From NCBI GenBank assembly GCA_001839685.1, contig MLAK01000979.1:1-41629 (forward strand): a stretch of DNA of 41,629 nucleotides, given 5' to 3'. Shown here piece after piece: positions 19,723-27,820 of the stretch; position 1 is the stretch's first letter; each line of letters starts with the position of its first letter. The DNA is from Tritrichomonas foetus (lineage: Eukaryota; Parabasalia; Tritrichomonadida; Tritrichomonadidae). The notes beneath the pieces are model-generated. The model saw nothing but the letters and a program-made list of their open reading frames with translations, searched no databases and was not told the DNA's origin. The position numbers were made by a program, and so were the translations under genes.

Positions 19723-20499
19723 TTACGAATCCATGTTTTCTTCTTCAATTACATGTTTTGTAAATATTTGTTCTACTATTTCGTAAATTATATCTGTGTG
19801 AAGTTCAGTTGTTCGGCGCCTAGGCGCTAAATGTGTCTCAATAGTAAACATTACCGAATTAAGAGCGAGTAACAATTCTTCGTATTTTTTCCAAACAGAT
19901 ATTTTTCTTGTAGGTTTTTGTGGTTGAGCTTGAGGCAGAGAAGTGACATGAAAATCCATATTTTCTTTGACTTCTGTTATCTGAGTTTTTACTTTTCTTT
20001 CATTGATTTTTGTTTCCAATATGAGTTTCTTAGGGGAACTATTTCCCGAAATGTGCTGAACATCTAAAATTTGATTTAGAATTTGGGAGAGTTCATCTCC
20101 TAGTCTTGATCCTTTTTTCCCGTTTAAGAGCCTGTCAGATACGTTTTCAGGGAGAGTTGCTATTAACAACTCATAGTTACTAGTAAGGGTTTGATGAAGA
20201 TGGGTATAAGTCGAGACAAACCCGTTATTGTCTACAATGGCCCACACTAAAAATTTTGTTGGGTGTAAAACAGGAATTTTAGAGCGAACAAATTCATAAA
20301 AGGTTTGTAATGATGCACATGCTTGTCGAGGAGCAACAATCTCGATACTAGTTGTTTTTTTAGTTGATACAAGACATGAGTTTTTTTTAGTAGAATATTT
20401 GAGAATTGAAGCAGTTTGTATAGGAATAGTAAAAAATTCAGCATTTGATTGTACATCCTCAACAGGAACCACATCAATAGACAGCCAATGTTCAGACAT
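19723..20499 (-). CDS. MSP (VAP-like) domain protein inside the TIR element
   Basis: This 258-aa protein starts at ATG 20499; the open frame extends three codons further to a TTG, which I reject. Residues about 1-90 follow the major sperm protein pattern: an opening strand LSIDVVPVED, FTIPIQTASILKYS, the central VSTKKTTSIEIVAPRQACAS and a closing strand KFLVWAIVDNN. MSP domains of VAP proteins bind FFAT motifs at ER contact sites, and MSP proteins occur widely as soluble proteins too. Here no C-terminal membrane helix is seen; the rest (about 95-258) is basic/helical with a conserved-looking VWKKYEELLLALNSVMF helix. The match is weak, so the domain call is moderate. It sits between the two terminal repeats on the strand opposite the transposase, so it is a possible passenger. 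Confidence 0.55.
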   Translation of the reverse strand: MSEHWLSIDVVPVEDVQSNAEFFTIPIQTASILKYSTKKNSCLVSTKKTTSIEIVAPRQACASLQTFYEFVRSKIPVLHPTKFLVWAIVDNNGFVSTYTHLHQTLTSNYELLIATLPENVSDRLLNGKKGSRLGDELSQILNQILDVQHISGNSSPKKLILETKINERKVKTQITEVKENMDFHVTSLPQAQPQKPTRKISVWKKYEELLLALNSVMFTIETHLAPRRRTTELHTDIIYEIVEQIFTKHVIEEENMDS

Positions 20500-21080
20500 A
20501 GATAACAATGAAATGAAATGTTCATATTGAATTTATTTCTATGAAATTGAAAGCATTCAATAAAAGTATTTCGACACAATAAAGTTATTTCTTCATTGTG
20601 TGCTTAATTATTGCATCAATCTAATAATTCATTTTATTTATCAGTTACTTAATCCATTTTTTAAATATGATATCATATAAGTTTAATCAGAACAAAGATA
20701 AATTAAGTATTAATTTTTTATTTGAAAATGGTTGAAAGTAATACATAGTTGTAAACGACTTTTTTTCAGATATTATTTTTTTTTATTTTTAGAAAAATTC
20801 TAAGAAATTGAAGCATCAAGAAAAGATAAAGAAAGTATTCAAAAGAAAATGGTTAAATAGAAAGTAGTTTTCGAGTAATTAATGGAATAAGATATCTTCC
20901 TCTACTTTTTGAGTGTGTATCCATAATTACTCATTCAGTTTTTCTTCTATATCTCTTTCGGCATCAATATTTCATGTAATATATCAACCAATAAGGTGAA
21001 AATAGGTAAGTTTAATTTTCTGTTTCATTCAATTTTCAAAAACATTGAAAAAAAGACAGTTCATTTCACCATTTGGTCTC
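20500..21080. other. Divergent spacer between the two genes of the element
   Basis: Divergent promoter region. On the plus strand, in a frame different from the transposase, 20926-21044 reads IQFFFYISFG then ISTNKVKIGK, which resembles HFYLSYG and STKINKAI of the relic at 12.5 kb. This may be the frameshifted N-terminal HTH of the transposase. TCATT at 21061-21065 is a possible Inr for ATG 21081. Confidence 0.4.
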
Positions 21081-21875
21081 ATGATAAAGGCATTGGTTAC
21101 TGACTTCTTTAAATCACCTCATCCAGGAGTTCACAAAAAACAACTATATCAGCAATTTCTAGAGATGCATCATGATGTTACAATATCATATTCATATTTT
21201 TGCGAAGTAGCTAAAACAGTTACTTCAAAAAGGACTATTCGAACTGGAGCAGCAGACTGTAATATTAAAAAACTATCAGCAATATTAATAGAAAGATCAA
21301 TTTTGAAAATTAATTATAAAAATACTTTCTCAATTGATGAAAAGCCCTTCATTCCCAAAAAATTCAATTTAAAATCAATGTACGTGCCAAAGAATTATAA
21401 AGGTGGGATATACAAGCCTATATTTCATTCATGCAACCTTCCACCTTTATATATCATTGTAATGATAAACCGTTATGGTATCATTTCCTATGCCACTAGT
21501 TATGAACCTTTCAATACATTAACATTTAATTGTTTTTTAATGAACAACATTGAGCTTTTTGGTCGAAATTCCGAGCGGAAATATTTTTTGTTTGATAATG
21601 CCACCTTCCATAAACTTATGGATGAAACTAAAGATTTAGCAGCGACCAAAAATATTTCTTTCACATATACTTCTCCTAACTCCTGTTTCCTTGATCCAAT
21701 TGAAGAAGTTTTTTCAATAATAAATGAAATATTCATCAAAAAGTACTATGCAAAGATATTGAATGAAAAGAAAATTGCTCCATTGAATAAAGAAACCATG
21801 AAACAAATGATTTGCGAATCAATTGAAGAAGCTAGTCGAAACTTTACTATATTTTATCACAGAGCTTGCCTTTAG
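21081..21875 (+). CDS. Tc1/mariner-IS630-like DDE transposase, N-terminally short
   Basis: 264 aa from ATG 21081 (open frame from 21006, no earlier ATG). An N-terminal helical DNA-binding part (DFFKSPHPGVHKKQLYQQFL) precedes a DDE_3-type catalytic domain: first Asp in FSIDEKPF, second Asp in FLFDNATFHK, and the Glu in FLDPIEEVFSIIN, which corresponds to the NPIE motif. The spacing between the second Asp and this Glu is 35 residues, in the usual range of the superfamily. All three acidic residues are present. Full-length relatives are about 320-350 aa with two HTH modules, so the first HTH is missing or frameshifted upstream. It lies within the 19209-22312 element, whose terminal repeats it presumably recognises. 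Activity is uncertain given the short N-terminus. Confidence 0.85.
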   Translation: MIKALVTDFFKSPHPGVHKKQLYQQFLEMHHDVTISYSYFCEVAKTVTSKRTIRTGAADCNIKKLSAILIERSILKINYKNTFSIDEKPFIPKKFNLKSMYVPKNYKGGIYKPIFHSCNLPPLYIIVMINRYGIISYATSYEPFNTLTFNCFLMNNIELFGRNSERKYFLFDNATFHKLMDETKDLAATKNISFTYTSPNSCFLDPIEEVFSIINEIFIKKYYAKILNEKKIAPLNKETMKQMICESIEEASRNFTIFYHRACL

Positions 21876-22657
21876 AGATTGAAATCAAAAATCAACTTTT
21901 TGAATAAAACTGCTATTTCTCAAAATAAAATTATCTTGAATTGTTCTTTGTAATTTTCCATAATTTTTATATTTATCTCTTATATTTTTTACTTTATATA
22001 AATATATTGAAAATTCTTGATAAATTGTTTTTTCAAAAATCCATTAGGTAATTATCCAAATAAAATTCCTTTGTTTCATAATTTTAGATCACCATTATAT
22101 TTAAAATACATTTTTCCCAAGTTTTGACACACTGAAACAAAATTCCCAGAAAAAACCAAAATGATATTTTTTATTCGGATCAAAAAATTTAAAAATCGGA
22201 GCGAGACATAGATCATTATGACATCCCAAAAAAATCTCAGAAGATGTATTAATTACAGCTATTTTTATCCATTTTTTTAATTTTGGAGTTTTGGGAAAAA
22301 GTGGATCGCGTGAATGATTTCTACATTTTTATTTTAACCTGAAGATCATGAATTGAAATTGAAGACATTTTACATAATTTGAAGACGATTAAAAGGCAAT
22401 TATTTTAAAATTGTGATTTCTATTTCAAAAATTATGAAGGGTATCATCTTTTGATACTCCTATTAATATTTTTGTCTTATCATTATAGATTTGACATCAT
22501 TTATCATGAACAAACTTTCTTCTCTTTCGTTTTGGAATATCATTGACTTGAGATTTTAATCGGTAATAAGAAAAAAATATTTCACAATTTTAGAAAATGA
22601 ATGATTGAAACAATATCAAAATAAAGAAAAAACAAAATTCCACAAAATAACACATAT
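21876..22657. other. Right end of the TIR element and flank
   Basis: AT-rich DNA with subterminal TTTCCC-type motifs (22111-22241), the right terminal repeat at 22285-22313, and about 340 bp of flank before the 3' end of the next minus-strand gene. No gene is seen. Confidence 0.5.
22285..22313 (-). repeat. Right terminal inverted repeat
   Basis: 29 bp, the reverse complement of the left end with two differences; the outer end reads GCGTGA on the plus strand, followed by ATGATT. Confidence 0.8.
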
Positions 22658-24010
22658 TTATTGATTTTCTTTCGATTCATCCTTTTGAGATATTCTGAAG
22701 TATTTTCCCTTCACTTCTCCATTTTCATCGATCAATAATGGCTGGTTGCTAATCTTCAACGTAGCGTTGAAGTCAATTCCTGAGAACGATGGTTTCACGG
22801 CACCGTTTGCAGGAGCGTTGCTTGCCAGCTCTTGCATGACTTTTTTCTTCATTTCAATATCAGCGTCCCTCTTTTCTTCAAGCGCTTTTAGTGACATTGC
22901 ACATTCAGTATTCAACGCAATAATTTCATGTTTATGACGTTCGACTAATTTCTTCCTTTTATTATTAAACTCTGCAGTTCGAAACTGATTTGGTGTATTC
23001 GTTCGTTTTTGTGAAGAAATTGTTCGAACTCGATAAACTGAAGGTTCCATGTTTTGAATATCAATTAATTCAAGTAACTGAGGTGAGGTATTCATCCTAC
23101 CAAAACCATTTATTTTATCAAACGAAGATAGTTCGTCAGCATGTTTCGCTAAAAGTTGTTCCATTTTTTGTTTTGAATTGGCTTTCAATTTTAGTACTTT
23201 TTGTTTCCATTCTGAAACTGCATTTCGAAGGTTAACTTTTGCTTCATGAAGTTGAATTTCAACAAGGAGTTTTGAAGGGGTTGTTAGTTCAGGCGGAATC
23301 GGTTTATCAAAAACATCATCTTCTTCTAAATAATCAGTTTCGTTGTTTAAATTTTGATTTAAATTTGAATGGTGTACATTATTATTCATATGATTATTGG
23401 TGTTGAAAACAACTGGAGAAAAGTTTGGACTATTGAAATCCAGTAAGCGTGCTTGTCCAAATTTAGTTGACATTCCTCTTGGCGTTTCGTCGTTTGATTC
23501 AAAGTCATTAAAAATGGTGTTCGTATTATTAATATTATTTAAATTCGTTTCGTTGTTTGAATTTGCTTTATTTGATGTTTGATTTAATTGTATTGAATTT
23601 TGGGGTGATGATTGAGAAAATGGTGAAAATTTGGCCATTAGACTGTCAGTTGGATAGATGTCGTCATCTGGATAGAAATCTTCATCGTCTTCATCTTTCA
23701 ATCGAGGAGATTGAGCCAAAATTGGAGGTAAAAAATTTCGTCTGAGTGGCGGAACAACAGGCTCATCAATAACTCTCGGGGGTGACAGGTTTTGGTATGG
23801 GCATGTGAAAATATTTTCGTTTGGATGATTGTTTATGTTTTGAAAATTATTCGAAATATTATTGTTAAACGAATAATTATCAGATTCTGAGTCGGAGGTG
23901 ATTTCGAAAGGCGAGACTGAGAAAGCGTTATCTTCCATGAATGTATGACAAGCTTTTGGTGTGCGAGAGCGAGGCGTCCTGGAGCCCGCGGAGAGGAAGT
24001 CGCTCAGCAT
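22658..24010 (-). CDS. Hypothetical Asn-rich, S/T-P-rich coiled-coil protein with C-terminal KEN motif
   Basis: This 450-aa protein starts at ATG 24010. The N-terminus has tandem RTPRSRTPK, and about ten more SP/TP sites are scattered to residue 340, typical of proline-directed kinase substrates. An Asp/Glu-rich stretch lies at 105-118, and Asn-rich low complexity at 45-65 and 140-225. Two charged helices (about 247-298 and 345-398) look like coiled coils. The protein ends in a KEN tripeptide (447-449), a known APC/C degron. No enzyme domain is recognised. SP/TP clusters plus KEN would fit a cell-cycle-regulated structural protein, but this is inference. The first 60 bp of the gene are clearly more GC-rich than its surroundings. 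Confidence 0.75.
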   Translation of the reverse strand: MLSDFLSAGSRTPRSRTPKACHTFMEDNAFSVSPFEITSDSESDNYSFNNNISNNFQNINNHPNENIFTCPYQNLSPPRVIDEPVVPPLRRNFLPPILAQSPRLKDEDDEDFYPDDDIYPTDSLMAKFSPFSQSSPQNSIQLNQTSNKANSNNETNLNNINNTNTIFNDFESNDETPRGMSTKFGQARLLDFNSPNFSPVVFNTNNHMNNNVHHSNLNQNLNNETDYLEEDDVFDKPIPPELTTPSKLLVEIQLHEAKVNLRNAVSEWKQKVLKLKANSKQKMEQLLAKHADELSSFDKINGFGRMNTSPQLLELIDIQNMEPSVYRVRTISSQKRTNTPNQFRTAEFNNKRKKLVERHKHEIIALNTECAMSLKALEEKRDADIEMKKKVMQELASNAPANGAVKPSFSGIDFNATLKISNQPLLIDENGEVKGKYFRISQKDESKENQ

Positions 24011-24862
24011 TCGAAATTTTGTGCACTTTTTACACGTTGGAAATTTTATATTTTATGTGGATAAATGGCCATTTATCTCGATTTTATGGATATCTCATTC
24101 AATTATATGTGTGCCAATATTATTTAAGAATCATTATAGGTGAATTTATAAGGTGAAATAAATCATGTTTCTGTCAATATAGAAATATTTCAATAAATTT
24201 AATATGTATCTATATTCAATTAATTCAGATAATCTATTGAACAAACTCATTTCATAGCATAATGGATTTTACCTCAATAAATGAATTAATTAGGATATTT
24301 ATGAAGAAAACCGAGATGTTATGAAATGATTCTTGACTCGGTAATCACATTGAAAATTTTCTCATTTTCAAGGAATTGTTAACGAACTTATTTCAATTTT
24401 CATGATCATACAAAAAGTAACAAATTTTGAATATTCAGAAACATATTGAAAAAGTCATAGGTTATTTTGCCGATATTCATATCACTTCTCTGAAACCAAT
24501 ATCAAAGCTTTATAATTTATATCAAATATCATTGTGGAAGGACCTTTCTTTTGAAAATCAAAGCTTTGATAAATATAACCGCATTTTGGATAAATTAATC
24601 AAATAATTTTCTCTCACACCAAATGTTGCTTTATTTTACTCTTTATTGTTTGTAAAATAAAATAATAGCTTTGCATTCAACCAAAAATGAAAAAGACTCT
24701 AACCATACTTTGTCAATAATCAGGGAGATTTATATTTTCGCGATTAACTTTTGGTCTTATTGCAGAGGTATCGTATAAACAACTACAAAAACTTATATAT
24801 CAAAGAAATGATATGTATATATGTTAATTTTTATTAATCATATTTTTTATCAATTTTTTATC
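24011..24862. other. Intergenic region with a short coding relic
   Basis: About 850 bp between two minus-strand genes. At 24421-24606 the plus strand is open for 61 codons (HIEKVIGYFADIHITSLKPI, ending DKYNRILDKLIK and TAA) with no ATG. The style resembles the helical N-terminal regions of trichomonad ankyrin-repeat proteins, but this is weak. The rest is plain AT-rich DNA. Confidence 0.35.
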
Positions 24863-25849
24863 TTAAATTTTAAGGAGGTAGCATTGTGAGAATTGTTTTC
24901 CTTCTTCTTCAAACTCTATTTTAATGTCTTCATTCCTCTCATTGTCCTTGTTTGGCTTCATTGAGATTGCGCCTTTGACTGGAACACCGCGCTTGACATT
25001 AATTGGGTCATTCAAATAGAAAACGGTTTGATAGTAGAAAGTTGTCTTCATATAAGGGGATGTTGTAAATTTGACGCTTTTCTGTGGTCCTTCAAAAGTG
25101 GCATCAAACCAAAAGACAAAAGCATGAAGCGTATTGTCTTGATTTGGCTGTAGTTCAAACGGCGCTGTAAAAACGAGATCATCTGTAGTAATCGTTTTCA
25201 TATCGAATTTTTTGAAAACAACTTCTTTCGATAAAATTCCATCTATTGGGCAAGTTTCAACAAGCGGCTCAACGAGTGCAACTTTTTGCAGAGTATGGTA
25301 TTTGAATCCGTAAACGTTATCCCAAAAACCGATTTTTTCTGATCGATATTCAAAATCTTCAATTCCGGTCACGAAAAGCTGTGAGTGGGAGGGGAATACT
25401 ACTCCGCCTTCCTTGAGGAATCTGTCGCGAGCTGCAATGAACGAGGGAATCATACAATCGAAGAGAAGGCAACAGCCCATATAATCGCAAATTATTACAT
25501 CGACTTTTTCTGGGAGTTCTACTTCTTCGAGTGCGCCGTGAATGACGTGAACAGTTGAAGAGAAGCCGTTAAGTTCGATAATCTTTTTGGCAAAATCGGC
25601 CATCGACGATTTTTCGACTGCGTAAACAACTCTGGCTCCAGCTTGAGCTGCCCACATAGCGAAAATTCCTGTACCTGTTCCTGCGTCAAGAACGGCCTTA
25701 CATCTGAAGAGGTCAGGATTTTGTAAAATTGCATTTTTGAAGGCTTCTGTTCGAGTGCGGTCTTTCAAAAGATCTTCGTGGGCTGAATAGTGTGCGTAGC
25801 TATCGAAATAGAAATCGCATGATTGTTTGTTCATCATATCTTCATTCAT
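24863..25849 (-). CDS. PRMT1-like arginine methyltransferase with substituted active-site loops
   Basis: 328 aa, ATG 25849. The PRMT core is clear: YFDSYAHYSAHEDLLKDRTR (14-33), SAM motif I VLDAGTGTGI (53-62), acidic post-I Glu79, motif II VDVIICDYMG, then the beta-barrel with a dimerisation-arm region. Family role: transfer of methyl from SAM to protein arginine. Two signature loops differ. The double-E loop has Asp122 and Asp131 at the two Glu positions (CDYMGCCLLFDCM, same 9-residue spacing), and the THW loop reads T270-F-Y272. SAM binding looks intact; catalysis may be weak, altered or lost. The length fits a minimal type I PRMT. A candidate Inr (TCACA, 25865-25861) lies 14 nt upstream. 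The gene is divergent from the EXO1-like gene. Confidence 0.9.
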   Translation of the reverse strand: MNEDMMNKQSCDFYFDSYAHYSAHEDLLKDRTRTEAFKNAILQNPDLFRCKAVLDAGTGTGIFAMWAAQAGARVVYAVEKSSMADFAKKIIELNGFSSTVHVIHGALEEVELPEKVDVIICDYMGCCLLFDCMIPSFIAARDRFLKEGGVVFPSHSQLFVTGIEDFEYRSEKIGFWDNVYGFKYHTLQKVALVEPLVETCPIDGILSKEVVFKKFDMKTITTDDLVFTAPFELQPNQDNTLHAFVFWFDATFEGPQKSVKFTTSPYMKTTFYYQTVFYLNDPINVKRGVPVKGAISMKPNKDNERNEDIKIEFEEEGKQFSQCYLLKI

Positions 25850-26251
25850 TTTTTAATTTTTGTGATTTTTGTTGGTCATGACAATATTTGCTATTCTTTT
25901 AGGAATAACAAATCAACGAGTATTCAATCGATATTTGGCCACGATGTATTCATTGATGTGAGCATTCCAACACCAGAAATCATTCGACAATCATAAATAA
26001 ATAAATGCATGGATATATCAAATGAGAAAAAAAGAAGAGTAAATCAAAGTAATGATAAATTCTAATAAATCATAATTCACCACTTGCATCCTAAATCAAG
26101 TCAAATGCAATACATTTCATGTATGATTCTAATTTGAGATAGTTCAACGTCATAAATTATCCAAAAGTGTACTCAGTCAGAACATGCTCATTTTTCAAAT
26201 TTTTGAATAAATTTGAATGTAAATTTGGCGGGACGATTTCATTTACGAAAA
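25850..26251. promoter_or_regulatory. Divergent promoter region of the PRMT and EXO1-like genes
   Basis: 400 bp between two divergent starts. Inr-like TCACA (minus, 25865-25861, A 14 nt before ATG) and TCATT (plus, 26239-26243, A 11 nt before ATG) mark the two likely transcription starts. No TATA-like or repeated element stands out. Confidence 0.5.
26239..26243 (+). promoter_or_regulatory. Candidate Inr (TCATT) of the EXO1-like gene
   Basis: TCATT with A at 26241, eleven bases before ATG 26252. The match in sequence and distance supports the ATG over the upstream TTG at 26213. Confidence 0.5.
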
Positions 26252-27481
26252 ATGGGCGTGCAAAATTTATTACCTTTAATTCAAGGTGTATCAAAGCGCT
26301 GTAGACTTGATGAATATAAAGGGAAACGTGTTGCTATTGATGGATTTGTTTGGTTGCATCGATCATCATATCGTTGTTCAAGAGAATTAGTGAATGATCC
26401 ATCATCAGAAGCTTTTTTGCCATTTGTTATGCACAAAATCCAGAAAGTTATTTCGTGCGGATTAACACCAGTAGTTGTATTTGATGGCCAATCCCTCCCA
26501 CAAAAAGCGAATACAAATTCAAAGAGGCATAAAGATAGAGCTGAAGCCAAAGAACGTGCACTTTTATTGGATAGTCAGGGCCAGTCAGATTTGGCTGTTT
26601 CATTTTATCAAAAAGCTGTGGAAATTACTTCGGCAACCGTTTATACTTGGATCAAGCAGCTTAGAAAAATAGGTGTTGAATATATAGTAGCTCCTTATGA
26701 AGCCGATGCACAATTAGCATATTTGTGTCGTACTCATTATGTTGATTGTGTAATGACAGAAGATAGCGACCTTTTGGCCTATCAAACACCATTAATACTT
26801 TTTAAATATGATGATTATTCACAAACTGTCATGTCTGTAAAGCTCGATGATGTTTTGTCACATCTTCAACTCACCGCCGAACAATTTATTGCAGTTTGCT
26901 GCTTATCTGGCTGTGATTATATGGAACATATAAATCGTCTTGGAATCCAGACTGCTTTAAAATTAATAAGAGCACATTCTGATCCTTATGTTTTGTTGGA
27001 TGTAATTCGAAAAGAAGGAAAATTCAATGTTCCTGAAAACTATGAAGAACAATTGAAAAATGCAATGTTGACATTTCAAGCACAAAAAGTATATGATCCA
27101 AGAGAGAAGACTCTTAAAACATTAACTCCTGTTGATGAAGCGCCAGATTTTCTTGGTGCAAATATTTCACGGGAATTGTTATTAAAAATTGTAAGTGGAA
27201 AAATTGATGCAAAAACACATGAAAATTTGGCTCCATCTTTAACTTTTGATTGTTTAACTACAAAACAAACAGAACGATCACAATCTCAACAATTTGACTC
27301 ACAATCACAGCAGTTAAACCCACAATCCCAATTGAGTGCAGAATCACAGCCCGTTCCTTTTGAGAAAAAGTCTCAATCTCAATATTTCAATTTTTACCGC
27401 GCGCCAACATCGAAAAAAAGAGTTGTACCACAAAAACAATATTCAGCTAAGTCAATTCAATCATATTTTCAAAAAGTATAA
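26252..27481 (+). CDS. EXO1: Exonuclease 1 (EXO1/Rad2 family, XPG-FEN1 fold)
   Basis: 409 aa from ATG 26252, giving MGVQNLLPLI, the canonical Rad2-family N-terminus whose first residues act in catalysis. The XPG-N domain (1-100) has Asp30 (VAIDGF) and Asp78 (VVFDGQ); the XPG-I domain has Glu150 and Asp152 (APYEADAQ), Asp171 and Asp173 (MTEDSDLL), then Asp222 (LSGCDYME) in the H3TH region. All seven metal ligands are present at EXO1 spacing. Role: 5'-3' resection in mismatch and recombinational repair, nuclear. The tail (about 335-409) carries eight SQ dipeptides between 343 and 377, a likely ATM/ATR target cluster, and ends SIQSYFQKV, resembling a degenerate PIP/MIP-type partner motif. It is shorter than animal EXO1 (over 800 aa). 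Confidence 0.92.
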   Translation: MGVQNLLPLIQGVSKRCRLDEYKGKRVAIDGFVWLHRSSYRCSRELVNDPSSEAFLPFVMHKIQKVISCGLTPVVVFDGQSLPQKANTNSKRHKDRAEAKERALLLDSQGQSDLAVSFYQKAVEITSATVYTWIKQLRKIGVEYIVAPYEADAQLAYLCRTHYVDCVMTEDSDLLAYQTPLILFKYDDYSQTVMSVKLDDVLSHLQLTAEQFIAVCCLSGCDYMEHINRLGIQTALKLIRAHSDPYVLLDVIRKEGKFNVPENYEEQLKNAMLTFQAQKVYDPREKTLKTLTPVDEAPDFLGANISRELLLKIVSGKIDAKTHENLAPSLTFDCLTTKQTERSQSQQFDSQSQQLNPQSQLSAESQPVPFEKKSQSQYFNFYRAPTSKKRVVPQKQYSAKSIQSYFQKV

Positions 27482-27820
27482 TCATGTATGAATAAACTAG
27501 AATTAATTTTAAACTTAGTCACTCTTTATAGTTTTAGACAATTTCCCATGAATTGCTTTTTTCAAATGAAATCCAAAAAAATGTTTTGACCCAAAGCTTT
27601 TGAGTGAGGTAGATTAACTTGATTATGATGAACTGGATGATTAGACTATTATGGATTTTGCGATTTGATACTTTATTTATGTCAAGCAAATAAAATAAAG
27701 TTCATCACTTCATCTTCAAAAACTGTTTGAGAATGTTTGATTTTCAGAAAACGTAAAAAAAGTGGTGAAAATTTGAGCATGATGTAAAAGTATTTTATCA
27801 GAAAAAGTGAAATAAAAATC
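27482..27820. other. Intergenic region upstream of the neurofibromin-like gene
   Basis: 340 bp of AT-rich DNA. It holds the 3' end of the EXO1-like gene and the promoter of the next plus-strand gene; no TCA[C/T][A/T] lies within 20 nt of ATG 27821. Nothing else was seen. Confidence 0.4.

Larger units (their letters stand above)
19209..22312. mobile_element. 3.1-kb TIR-bounded DNA transposon with Tc1/IS630-like transposase and a second gene
   Basis: The ends are inverted copies: 19208-19236 and 22285-22313 match at 27 of 29 positions when one is reverse-complemented (shared core ATCCACTTTTTCCCAAAA). Inside each end lies a further shared motif in direct orientation: CCCAAAAATTCTCAGA at 19248 and CCCAAAAAAATCTCAGA at 22225. 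If the element starts with CACGC, an AAT triplet flanks both sides (19206-19208 and 22313-22315), a possible 3-bp target duplication; a TA duplication, expected for Tc1/IS630, is not intact (TA versus TG one base further out). It carries a DDE transposase on plus and an MSP-like gene on minus. An alternative is that the two ends belong to separate insertions of one family. Confidence 0.65.

Noticed and set aside
26213..26251. TTG-initiated extension of the EXO1-like protein
   Set aside because: The Rad2-family N-terminus must begin MG-x-x-x-L; ATG 26252 gives exactly that and has an Inr 11 nt upstream.
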